Positions 25,012 through 32,472 of a stretch of DNA of 32,472 nt are shown one piece after another. Within the stretch, counting starts at the first letter, position 1. Every line of letters starts with the position of its first letter. The notes under the pieces were generated by a model. The model did no database searches. It saw only the letters and a program-made list of their open reading frames with translations, and was not told the DNA's origin. A program made the translations under genes and the position numbers. This DNA is from Streptomyces lycii (GTDB lineage Bacteria; Actinomycetota; Actinomycetes; Streptomycetales; Streptomycetaceae), in NCBI RefSeq assembly GCF_009735685.1, contig NZ_WHPN01000368.1, forward strand, positions 1 through 32,472. The letters are read 5' to 3'.

Positions 25012-28000
25012 CGGTCCACGACCTGGCCGCGGCGCGCGGCACGGACACCTCCGCGGCGGGCGGCACGGACACGTCCGCGGCGGGCGGTGACGGTGCGGCA
25101 GCCGGTGAGCCGGCAGGTGCGGCGGCGGTCGCGCCCGCCGGTCCGCCCGCCCTTGCGGCAGCCGGTGAGCCGGCCCGCCCCGGGCCCGACCGCGGGCTTC
25201 CGCTGACGGCCGCCCAGTCCGGCATGTGGTTCGCGCAGGCCCTCGACCCGGACAGTCCGGCGCAGAACACCGCCGAGCTCGTGGAGATCCACGGCCCCGT
25301 CGACCCGGAGCTGTTCGTCCGCGCCCTGCACCGGGTCGCGGGCGAGGCCGACGCCCTGCGGGTGCGGCTCGTGGAGACCCCGGACGGACCCCGGCAGCTC
25401 CCGCTCGCCCTGGGCCCGGCCCGCGCCGCCCCGGCACCCGGCCCGGCCCGCGACACCGGCCCCACCACGACCACGGAACCCGCGCGGAACCCGGCCCGGG
25501 ACACCGTCCCCTCCGGCGCCGTCTCCTCCTCCGCCGTCTCCTCCGGCGACGCCCCCGCCGCCACCGTTCCTTTCCCGTTCCACCTCGCCGACCTGCGCGA
25601 CCGCACCGACCCGGACGCGGCCGCGCGGGCCCGGACCGGCGACGACCTGTCCCGGCCGTTCGACCTCGCCGCCGGACCGCTGTTCGCGCACGCCCTCTTC
25701 CGCGTCGGTGACGAGCGCTGGCTGTGGTACCAGCGGGTCCACCACGCCGTGATGGACGGCTACGGCTACTCCCTGCTCGCCCGCCGCACCGCCGAGGTCT
25801 ACACGGCGCTGGCCGCGGGCGAGGAGCCCGGCCCGAGCCCCTTCGGCCGCCTCGGGGACCTCGTCGCCGAGGACACCGCCTACCGCGCCTCCGAGACGTA
25901 CGAGAAGGACCGCGCCCACTGGACGGAGCAGTTCGCCGACCGCCCCGAGGTGCCGAACCTCGCCGGACGCACCGCCCTGCCGTCCCGCACCTTCCTGCGC
26001 CGCACCGCCCGCCTCGCGCCCGAGGCCACCGAACGCGTCCGCGAACTCGCCTCGTCGCTCCGCGCGACCTGGCCCGACGTGCTGATCGCCGCCCAGGCGC
26101 TGTACGTCTCCCGGGCCACGAACTCCCGCGAGGTCGTCCTCGGGCTGCCGATGATGGGCCGGATGGGCTCCGCGGCACTGCGCATCCCCGGCATGGTCAT
26201 GAACGTCCTGCCGCTGCGTCTGACCGTCGCCCCCGGGGACACGTTCGCCCAGCTGACCCGGCAGGTCGTCCTCGGCATCCGCGCCGCCCGCCGGCACCAG
26301 CGGTTCCGCTACGAGGACATCCGGCGCGAGCTGGGCCTGCTCGGCGAGGGCCGCTCCCTGGTCGGCCCGCTCGTCAACGTGATGCCGTTCGACTACGGGC
26401 TGACCTTCGCGGGCGCCCGCTCCGACGCGCACAACCTGTCCGCCGGACCCGTGGACGACCTCACCGTCAACATCTACGACCGCGCCGACGGCTCCGGCCT
26501 GCGCATCGACTACGACGGTAACCCGGCGCTCTACGAGGAGCCGGAACTCGCCGCCCACCAGCGCCGCTTCCTGCGACTGCTGACGGCCGTCGCCGAGGGC
26601 GACCCGCACGCCCCGACCGGCTCGCTCGCCCTGCCGACCCCCGTCGAACGGGACCTGGTCCTCACCGAGTTCAACGACACCGCGCAGCCGGTGCCGCCCA
26701 CCACGCTCATCGGCCCGATCGAGGCCCAGGCCGCCCGCACCCCGGACGCGCCCGCCCTCGTCTTCCGCGGGCGGACCCTCTCGTACGCCGGACTCAACGC
26801 CCGGGCCAACCGGCTGGCGCGGGAACTGACCGCCCGCGGCGTCCGCCCGGGCACGCTCGCCGCGGTGGCGCTGCCGCGCTCGGTGGACCTGATCGTCACC
26901 CTGCTGGCGGTGCTCAAGGCGGGCGGTGCCTATCTGCCGCTGGACCCGGACTACCCGGCCGGGCGGCTCGCGTACATGCTGGAGGACGCCGCCCCGGTCT
27001 GCGTCGTCACCGACGCGGCCACCCGCGCGGCGCTGCCCGCCACCGGGCGGCCCGTGCTGGAACCGGGCGACCCGGAACTGGCCGCGCGGCTCGCCGCGCA
27101 CCCGGCCACCGACCCGGGCCGCGCCCTGACCCCGCAGCACCCCGCGTACGTCATCTACACCTCCGGCTCCACCGGCCGCCCCAAGGGCGTCGTCGTCCCG
27201 CACTCCGCGATCGACAACCGGCTCCGCTGGATGCAGGCCGAGTACCGGCTCGCCCCCGGCGACAGGGTGCTCCAGAAGACGCCGTCCGGCTTCGACGTGT
27301 CCGTGTGGGAGTTCTTCTGGGCCTTCCGGCAGGGCGCCACCCTCGTCGTCGCCGAGCCCGGCGGCCACAAGGACCCGGCCCACCTCGCCCGGCTGATCCG
27401 CGAACAGGCCGTCACCACCGTGCACTTCGTGCCGTCCATGCTCCAGGTGTTCCTCGCCGAGCCGGCGGCCGCGGACTGCGACGGGCTGCGCCGCGTGTTC
27501 TGCAGCGGCGAGGCCCTGCCGCGGGAGACGGCCGAGGAGTTCCACCGGGTGCTGCCCGGGGTGCCGCTGCACAATCTGTACGGCCCGACCGAGGCCGCCG
27601 TCGACGTCACCCACCACCCGTGCGTCCCCGGGGAGCGCGGCCCGGTGCCGATCGGCAAGCCCGTCTGGAACACCCGGCTGTACGTGCTCGACGCGGCACT
27701 CCAGCCGTGCCCGCCCGGCATCCCCGGCGAGCTGTACCTCGCGGGCGTCCAGCTGGCCGACGGCTACCTGGGCCGGCCCGCGCTCACCGCCGGCCGCTTC
27801 GTCGCCGATCCGTTCGGGCCGCCCGGCAGCCGGATGTACCGCACCGGCGACCTGGCCCGCCGCCGGGACGACGGCGCCGTGGAATACCTCGGCCGCACCG
27901 ACCACCAGGTCAAGCTGCGCGGCCAGCGCATCGAACCGGGCGAGATCGAGGCCGCGCTGGCCGCCTGTGAGGGCGTCGCCGCCGCCTGCGTCCTGGTCCG

Positions 28001-29306
28001 CGAGGACCAGCCCGGCAACCAGCGGCTCACCGGCTATGTCACGCCCGCCGCGGGCACCCCCGGCGGCACGCCCGACCCCGACGCGCTGCGCGCCGAGCTG
28101 GCCGGGCAGCTGCCGGACCACATGGTGCCGCAGGACCTGCTCGTCCTCGCCGACTTCCCGCTCAGCCCCAACGGCAAGCTGGACCGCGGCGCGCTGCCCG
28201 CCCCCGACCGGTCGTCGGCCGGGCGCGGGCGCGCCCCCCGCACCCCGCAGGAGGAGACCCTCGCCCGGCTGTTCGCCGAGGTGCTCGGGGTGCCGTACGT
28301 CGGCGTCGACGACGGCTTCTTCGACCTGGGCGGCAACTCGCTGCTCGCAGCCCGGCTCGTCGCCCGGGTCCGGGACGCGCTCGGCGCGGAACTCGCCGTC
28401 GGAGCGCTCTTCCGGGCCCCGTCACCGGCAGCGCTCGCCGACCGGCTGCACGTCGCCGGCGACAACCGCGAAGCCCTCGGCGTGCTGCTGCCGCTGCGCC
28501 CCGTCCGGCCCGGCTCGCGCACCCCGCTGTTCGTGTTCCACCCGGCCGGCGGCATCAGCTGGTGCTACTCGGGACTGCTCGCGCACCTCGGCGCCGACCA
28601 GCCGGTGTACGGACTCCAGGCCCGCAACCTCGCGGTGCCGGAGGACATGCCCGGCACCATGGAGGAGATGGCCGACGACTACCTCGCGCAGCTGCGCAAG
28701 GTCCAGCCGCACGGCCCGTACCGGCTGCTCGGCTGGTCCGTGGGCGGCGTCGTCGCGCACACCGTCGCCGTCCGCCTCCAGGAGGCCGGGGAGCGGGTCG
28801 ACCTGCTCGCGCTGCTCGACGCCTACCCCTCCGACCAGTGGCGGGACCTGCCGATCCCGGCCGAGGCCGACGCGCTGGGCGCGCTGCTGCGGATGGCCGG
28901 TTTCGAACCGCGAGGTGACACCGACCGGGAACAGGTGCTGAACTTCCTGCACGAGGAGGGCAGCGCGCTGGCCAACCTGCCGGAGCACACCCTCAACTCG
29001 GTCGTGGACATCGTCGTCAACAACGCCCGGCTGATGCGCACGCACCGGCACCGGGTCTTCGACGGCGACCTGGTGTTCTTCACCGCCGCCGCGCCGCGCG
29101 CGGAGAGCTGGCTGGACCGGCGGGGCTGGGCGCCGTACGTCACCGGCCGGCTGCTCAACCGCGACCTGGACTGCCTGCACCCGCAGCTGACGCAGCCGGA
29201 ACGGATCGCCGAGGTCGCCGGGGTGCTCGCGCCCCGCCTGGCCGCCGAACCGGCTGCCGAACCCGTCGGCGGGCCGGCCGACATCCCGGAGGAGAACGCC
29301 CGATGA
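25008..29306 (+). CDS. entF: Single-module NRPS (C-A-T-TE), serine-specific, EntF-like
   Basis: The 1432-residue protein has EntF order. The condensation domain (about 62-520) has HHAVMDG at 245-251. The adenylation domain (about 560-1060) has TSGSTGRPKG at 718-727, NLYGPTEAAVD and K1057 in NGKLDRG. The carrier has S1111 in LGGNSLLAA. The thioesterase has S1244 in GWSVGG, LLDAYP and LDCLHPQ. Aligned to GrsA, the substrate pocket reads D-V-W-H-F-S-L-V-D, the EntF serine code. It should join DHB to L-serine, and the thioesterase should oligomerise and cyclise the product. Extras are a 60-residue N-terminal low-complexity start, with a perfect-period 24-bp repeat at 25038-25085, and an about 50-residue Thr/Pro/Ser-rich insert (about 137-188) in the C domain. 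It could also be named dhbF, but Bacillus-type DhbF has two modules. Confidence 0.94.
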   Translation: MTVHDLAAARGTDTSAAGGTDTSAAGGDGAAAGEPAGAAAVAPAGPPALAAAGEPARPGPDRGLPLTAAQSGMWFAQALDPDSPAQNTAELVEIHGPVDPELFVRALHRVAGEADALRVRLVETPDGPRQLPLALGPARAAPAPGPARDTGPTTTTEPARNPARDTVPSGAVSSSAVSSGDAPAATVPFPFHLADLRDRTDPDAAARARTGDDLSRPFDLAAGPLFAHALFRVGDERWLWYQRVHHAVMDGYGYSLLARRTAEVYTALAAGEEPGPSPFGRLGDLVAEDTAYRASETYEKDRAHWTEQFADRPEVPNLAGRTALPSRTFLRRTARLAPEATERVRELASSLRATWPDVLIAAQALYVSRATNSREVVLGLPMMGRMGSAALRIPGMVMNVLPLRLTVAPGDTFAQLTRQVVLGIRAARRHQRFRYEDIRRELGLLGEGRSLVGPLVNVMPFDYGLTFAGARSDAHNLSAGPVDDLTVNIYDRADGSGLRIDYDGNPALYEEPELAAHQRRFLRLLTAVAEGDPHAPTGSLALPTPVERDLVLTEFNDTAQPVPPTTLIGPIEAQAARTPDAPALVFRGRTLSYAGLNARANRLARELTARGVRPGTLAAVALPRSVDLIVTLLAVLKAGGAYLPLDPDYPAGRLAYMLEDAAPVCVVTDAATRAALPATGRPVLEPGDPELAARLAAHPATDPGRALTPQHPAYVIYTSGSTGRPKGVVVPHSAIDNRLRWMQAEYRLAPGDRVLQKTPSGFDVSVWEFFWAFRQGATLVVAEPGGHKDPAHLARLIREQAVTTVHFVPSMLQVFLAEPAAADCDGLRRVFCSGEALPRETAEEFHRVLPGVPLHNLYGPTEAAVDVTHHPCVPGERGPVPIGKPVWNTRLYVLDAALQPCPPGIPGELYLAGVQLADGYLGRPALTAGRFVADPFGPPGSRMYRTGDLARRRDDGAVEYLGRTDHQVKLRGQRIEPGEIEAALAACEGVAAACVLVREDQPGNQRLTGYVTPAAGTPGGTPDPDALRAELAGQLPDHMVPQDLLVLADFPLSPNGKLDRGALPAPDRSSAGRGRAPRTPQEETLARLFAEVLGVPYVGVDDGFFDLGGNSLLAARLVARVRDALGAELAVGALFRAPSPAALADRLHVAGDNREALGVLLPLRPVRPGSRTPLFVFHPAGGISWCYSGLLAHLGADQPVYGLQARNLAVPEDMPGTMEEMADDYLAQLRKVQPHGPYRLLGWSVGGVVAHTVAVRLQEAGERVDLLALLDAYPSDQWRDLPIPAEADALGALLRMAGFEPRGDTDREQVLNFLHEEGSALANLPEHTLNSVVDIVVNNARLMRTHRHRVFDGDLVFFTAAAPRAESWLDRRGWAPYVTGRLLNRDLDCLHPQLTQPERIAEVAGVLAPRLAAEPAAEPVGGPADIPEENAR

Positions 29307-29521
29307 CGAATCCCGGCCCCTTCGACGCGCCGGACGGCCCCCGGGCCGTCGAGCCCACCCACCGGGTGCTGCGCAACGCGGCGGGGCAGTGGTCCCTGTG
29401 GCCCGCGTTCGCCCCGGTCCCGGCCGGCTGGGACACCGTGCACGGGCCGGCGCCGCACGCGTCCTGCGAGGAACACGTCGAGCGGGCGGCGCGGGCGGCG
29501 GCCGAGGACGCCGCGAGATGA
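29303..29521 (+). CDS. MbtH-like protein
   Basis: MbtH proteins bind adenylation domains and aid their folding and activity. This 72-residue member has the core NAAGQWSLWPAFAPVPAGWDTVHGPA, followed by CEEHVE. Two signature tryptophans (in SLWP and AGW) are present. The usual C-terminal end with the third Trp and the DxRP motif is missing; instead it ends in Ala/Arg-rich AARAAAEDAAR. GGAGGA lies 8 bases before the ATG, which overlaps the NRPS stop (ATGA), and its own stop overlaps the PPTase start. It should serve the serine adenylation domain. Confidence 0.9.
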   Translation: MTNPGPFDAPDGPRAVEPTHRVLRNAAGQWSLWPAFAPVPAGWDTVHGPAPHASCEEHVERAARAAAEDAAR

Positions 29522-30270
29522 CGGCCGTCCGGCCCGCCGGGGCCGCGTCGCCGCGCTGGCTGCTGCCCGCCGGGCCGCCACCGCCCCGCTGGGACCCGGC
29601 GGGCGGCACCGCGCTGTGGCTGGTCTGCGTGCCGGAGCACGACGCGGCGCGCGGCGCCGGGGCCTCGTACGGTCTGCTGGACGCCGGGGAGCGGCGCCGG
29701 GCCGCCGCGTTCGTCCGGGACGTCGACCGGCGGCGGTACCGGGTCGCGCATGTGGCGCTGCGCAGGCTGCTGGGCGGATACCTCGGCCGTGACGCGGCCA
29801 CCGTCGTGCTGCGGCGCGAACCCTGTCCCGGCTGCGGCGGCCCGCACGGCCGGCCGGCCGTGCCGGGGACCCCGCCGCCGCTGCACTTCTCCCTCTCGCA
29901 CGCCGGGGACCTGGTCCTGATCGCCGTCGCCGCCGTACCCGTCGGCGCCGATGTGGAGGCGCTGCCGTCCGCGTCGACCGCCGCCGACGTGGCGGCCGCG
30001 CTGCACCCCGGGGAGCGTGCCGAACTGGCCGCGCTGCCCGCGGCGGACCGGCCGGCCGGCTTCGCCCGCTGCTGGACCCGCAAGGAGGCCTACCTCAAGG
30101 GCACCGGCACGGGGCTCGCCGAGGACCCGTCGGTCACCTACGTCGGCGCCGGGCCGGAACCCGCACGGCTGCCGCACTGGGACCTGGCCGACGTGCCCGT
30201 CCCGGCGGGTTACGCGGCGGCCTGCGCGGTGCGCCGCACGGGCGGCGCCGCAGCGGGCCCGGGAGCGTAG
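29518..30270 (+). CDS. Sfp/EntD-type 4'-phosphopantetheinyl transferase
   Basis: This 250-residue protein attaches the phosphopantetheine arm of CoA to carrier domains. The magnesium-binding VGADVE (D145, E147) and CWTRKEAYLKGTGTGL (W186, K189, E190, K194) are intact, and FSLSHAG marks the CoA-binding region. A Cys-rich loop EPCPGCGGPHG (101-111), common in actinobacterial family members, precedes it. Likely targets are the free aryl carrier protein and the NRPS carrier domain of this operon. ATG 29518 overlaps the MbtH stop, so it is the last tightly coupled gene of the dhb run. Confidence 0.93.
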   Translation: MTAVRPAGAASPRWLLPAGPPPPRWDPAGGTALWLVCVPEHDAARGAGASYGLLDAGERRRAAAFVRDVDRRRYRVAHVALRRLLGGYLGRDAATVVLRREPCPGCGGPHGRPAVPGTPPPLHFSLSHAGDLVLIAVAAVPVGADVEALPSASTAADVAAALHPGERAELAALPAADRPAGFARCWTRKEAYLKGTGTGLAEDPSVTYVGAGPEPARLPHWDLADVPVPAGYAAACAVRRTGGAAAGPGA

Positions 30271-30363
30271 CCGGACCCGGGCGGCGGCGGGCGGCTCCGG
30301 CGCGGGGTGGCGGTGCGCCGTTCCGGCAGCGTTCCGAGCGGTCCTGTCGTGCCGTCCGCGATC

Positions 30364-30369
30364 TAGGAT
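30364..30369 (+). promoter_or_regulatory. Possible -10 for a leaderless GNAT transcript
   Basis: TAGGAT stands 6 bases before the ATG at 30376, in a locally less GC-rich stretch (GCGATCTAGGAT). There is no good Shine-Dalgarno sequence, so transcription may start at the ATG. This suggests that the GNAT gene can be expressed separately from the dhb operon, and no iron box is visible nearby. Confidence 0.45.
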
Positions 30370-30375
30370 GGCGGG

Positions 30376-31101
30376 ATGCGTGAGAGCGGTTATCTCCTGT
30401 CGGGCCCCAGGGTGGCGATCCGTCACCTGGAGGCGGAGGACGCCGACGAGTACACGGCCTGCGTACGGGCCAGCCAGGAGCTGCACCACCCCTGGATCTC
30501 CCTGCCGCGCACCCGCGAGGACTTCACCGCGTATCTCCAGCGCTTCGACGGCCTGGGCCGGAAGGGCTTCGTCATCTGCGAACGGGACAGCGGCCGGCTC
30601 GCCGCCGGAGTGGCGATCAACGGCATCGAGTACGGCTCCTTCCGGTCCGGTTCGCTCGGCTACGGGGCCTTCGCGCACGCGGCCGGACGGGGCCTGATGA
30701 CGGAGGGACTCGGACTCGTCGTCCGGCACGCCTTCGACGCCCTTGCCCTGCACCGTCTGGAGGCCAACGTCCAGCCCGGCAACGAGCCGTCCCGGCGGCT
30801 GGTGCGGCGGCTCGGCTTCCGGCTGGAGGGGCTGTCGCCGGACTTCCTGTTCATCAACGGCGCGTGGCGGGACCACGAGCGGTGGGCCGTCACCACCGAG
30901 ATGCTGGCCGGGACGGGCGGCGCCGCGGCCCGCACGGGGCGGGCCGGCGCGGACCCCGCGAAGGGGGACGAGGCGAGGCCGGACGACGCGATTCCGGACG
31001 ATACGGGGCCTGATCACACGACGCGGGCCGCCGCGGCCGGGGACGGCACGGGGCGGGACGGCGCCGGGCGGGGCGACACGGCCCAGTCCGCCGCGGGCTG
31101 A
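30376..31101 (+). CDS. GNAT acetyltransferase (RimJ/RimL-like)
   Basis: The first 178 residues form a RimJ/RimL-type N-acetyltransferase: an opening VAIRHLEAEDADEY, a central strand/loop GYGAFAHAAGRGLMTEGLGLVVRHAF where acetyl-CoA binds, then LHRLEANVQPGNEPSRRLVRRLGF, the hallmark C-terminal motif. About 63 residues of Gly/Ala/Asp/Arg-rich sequence (AARTGRAGADP onward) follow and do not belong to the family. The substrate is unknown; typical relatives acetylate protein N-termini or small amines. It follows the PPTase by 105 bp and has a possible promoter of its own, so a role in the siderophore pathway is uncertain. Confidence 0.88.
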   Translation: MRESGYLLSGPRVAIRHLEAEDADEYTACVRASQELHHPWISLPRTREDFTAYLQRFDGLGRKGFVICERDSGRLAAGVAINGIEYGSFRSGSLGYGAFAHAAGRGLMTEGLGLVVRHAFDALALHRLEANVQPGNEPSRRLVRRLGFRLEGLSPDFLFINGAWRDHERWAVTTEMLAGTGGAAARTGRAGADPAKGDEARPDDAIPDDTGPDHTTRAAAAGDGTGRDGAGRGDTAQSAAG

Positions 31102-31286
31102 GCACGATCCGCCCGCGGGACGGGCCCGGCACCCGGCGGGCCCGCGCGGGGACGGCGCCCGCGGACCTGCGCGAGAACGGCACCCAGCGGTCCCGCGCGA
31201 GAACGGCGCCGCGGACACCGGGCCGCCGTACGGCGCCGGGCCGGCCGGCTTCCGCCGCGCACACCCGGCCGCCGTCCGGCGCCCGA

Positions 31287-31305
31287 GCCGGCGGCTTCCG
31301 CCGGT
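31287..31305. terminator. Hairpin between convergent GNAT and esterase genes
   Basis: CCGGCGG and CCGCCGG form a perfect 7-bp stem over a 3-base loop directly next to the esterase stop. The remaining part of the 205-bp gap (31102-31286) holds three imperfect copies of a roughly 26-bp unit containing GCGCGAGAACGGC (about 31144-31220) and no gene. Confidence 0.5.
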
Positions 31306-31306
31306 C

Positions 31307-32472
31307 TCAGTCGCCGAGCAGCGCCACCAGGCCGTCGGCGAGTTCCGTGCGCCAGCACAGATAGTCGTGGCCGCCGTTGAACTCCCGGTAGTCCGCCGCG
31401 TACCCCTTCTCCCGCAGCGCGTCGCGCAGCCTGCGGGAGGCCGGCAGCAGCACCCACTCCTGCTCGCCCGCCGACAGCCGGAAGCGCACCGGCAGCCGGG
31501 GCGACCGGCGGACCAGCCCGGTCAGCCACTCCGCCTGCGGGCCGTCCGGCCACCAGAACGACCCCGACTGGGACAGCACGTTGCCGAACCGGTGGGGCGC
31601 GCGCAGCGACGCGTACGCCGCCATCAGCCCGCCGAGGCTCTGCCCGGCGAGCACCGTGCGCCCGGGATCGCCCGTGACCGGCCAGCGGTCGCCGGCCCAC
31701 GGCAGCAGTTCGTGCTCCAGGAAGTCCGTGAACGCCTCCCCGCAGGCCAGTTCGGACCAGCGGGTGTCGCTGTCGGCGGAGTCGGGCAGCAGCGCCAGCA
31801 CGGGCGGGATGCGGCCGTCCGCGATCAGGTTGTCCAGGAGCACCGACACCGACAGGCCGGGTTGCCACATCTCGCCGTCGAACAGCACCAGTACGGGCAG
31901 CTCACGGGCCCCGGCGGCGCCCGGGGGCTCGTACGCCCACACCGTTCGCCCGCCTCCGAGGGCGGCGCCGGGCAGGGTGTGCCGGGAGACCGTGCCGGCC
32001 GGCACGGCGGTCCGGGGTGTCCAGCCGGCCGCTCCGGGGGCGTCCGGCAGTTCGACGACGGACAGCGGGGCGCCGCCCCAGCGGCGCGGAAAACGGCGCG
32101 CGTTCAGCGGGTCGGGGCGCGGACGGCCGCGCAGCCACGTCCAGTAGGCGGCGCCCGCGGCGGGCCCGGGGCGGTCGCCGTCCGGGCCGTCACCGGCGTC
32201 CGGGCCGTCGGCCGCGTCCACGCACAGGGCGTAGGTGGCGCGCCAGTCGCGGCGCATGCGCACCGACCAGTGCCACACGTCGGTCCCCGGGATCCGCTCG
32301 CACAGATTGCCCGCCGGGTCGCGCGGGTCCATGACCTTGTTCGGCAGCACCAGCACCGCGCGGGTGCCGTCGCCGCCGCGCCACAGGAAGGTGACGACGG
32401 CGTACGCGGGGTCGCCGTCCGGGTCGGGCTCGACCAGCGGGGTGCCCTCGGCACCGACCGTCCGCCAGAAGT
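31307..32472 (-). CDS. fes: Enterochelin esterase (Fes-like), 5' end outside the window
   Basis: The visible 388 residues run from the edge of the window to a TGA at 31309-31307. The reading frame stays open beyond a GTG at 32356 and upstream codes for typical esterase N-domain sequence (TPLVEPDPDGDPAYAVVTFLWRGGD), so the true start lies beyond 32472. The C-terminal alpha/beta-hydrolase has LFDGEMW, catalytic Ser in GQSLGG (near 31628-31645) and His in NGGHDYLCWR. Fes enzymes hydrolyse the serine trilactone of imported ferric enterobactin in the cytoplasm and so free the iron. Its presence strongly supports a trilactone catecholate as the cluster product. It converges on the GNAT gene. Confidence 0.9.
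   Translation of the reverse strand, partial: FWRTVGAEGTPLVEPDPDGDPAYAVVTFLWRGGDGTRAVLVLPNKVMDPRDPAGNLCERIPGTDVWHWSVRMRRDWRATYALCVDAADGPDAGDGPDGDRPGPAAGAAYWTWLRGRPRPDPLNARRFPRRWGGAPLSVVELPDAPGAAGWTPRTAVPAGTVSRHTLPGAALGGGRTVWAYEPPGAAGARELPVLVLFDGEMWQPGLSVSVLLDNLIADGRIPPVLALLPDSADSDTRWSELACGEAFTDFLEHELLPWAGDRWPVTGDPGRTVLAGQSLGGLMAAYASLRAPHRFGNVLSQSGSFWWPDGPQAEWLTGLVRRSPRLPVRFRLSAGEQEWVLLPASRRLRDALREKGYAADYREFNGGHDYLCWRTELADGLVALLGD

Noticed and set aside
24873..28121. 1082-codon open frame antisense to the NRPS
   Set aside because: It mirrors the codons of the NRPS and has no recognisable domain; the plus-strand protein has complete NRPS motifs.
31307..32356. Esterase starting at GTG 32356
   Set aside because: The frame upstream to the window edge encodes conserved esterase N-domain sequence, so the gene is treated as partial and extending past 32472.

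Overview
The window is about 32.5 kb of very GC-rich DNA (roughly 75% by eye, almost all codons ending in G or C). It has GTG starts, ATGA/GTGA gene overlaps, DmdR/IdeR-type iron boxes and actinomycete gene families. It looks like a Streptomyces or close-relative chromosome. I see no rRNA, tRNA, insertion sequence or CRISPR array.

Left part (1-10265) holds mostly housekeeping and accessory genes. They are a Nudix hydrolase, an Rv2578c-type radical SAM protein behind a LexA-like box, an SRPBCC protein, a PAS-GAF-PP2C-ATPase regulatory phosphatase, and a methyltransferase behind a striking promoter/operator with a 25-codon upstream ORF. A three-gene peptidase group follows (M55 D-aminopeptidase, M20 hydrolase, S9 prolyl-oligopeptidase). 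Middle part (10266-14876) holds a membrane protein, a histidine kinase and a NarL-type response regulator. This unit is flanked on both sides by degenerate tandem repeats and a broken DUF5753 remnant.

Right part (14877-32472) is a catecholate siderophore locus. Reading left from an iron box at 18423-18441 are two FecCD permeases and an ATPase. Reading right from that region is a siderophore-binding lipoprotein. After a second iron box (19864-19882) comes the biosynthetic run: dhbA, dhbC, dhbE, a stand-alone isochorismatase, a stand-alone aryl carrier protein, a one-module NRPS (C-A-T-TE), mbtH and an Sfp-type phosphopantetheinyl transferase. A GNAT gene follows, and a convergent Fes-type esterase runs off the right edge. 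The NRPS adenylation pocket reads DVWHFSLVD, the serine code of EntF. Chorismate would become 2,3-dihydroxybenzoate (DhbC, isochorismatase, DhbA). DhbE would load it on the free carrier protein, and the NRPS would join it to serine and release a cyclic trimer. The predicted product is therefore enterobactin or a close relative; the ABC system would import it and Fes would open it. No exporter is visible in the window.

A second theme is repetitive, low-complexity DNA whose period is a multiple of three when it lies inside genes. Examples are 12-bp repeats inside the histidine kinase ATPase domain and the FecCD N-terminus, 21/63-bp repeats after the response regulator and at the ATPase C-terminus, and 24-bp repeats at the NRPS N-terminus. 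The most unusual case is the histidine kinase, where about 163 residues of this material split the ATP-binding domain between its N and G1 boxes.
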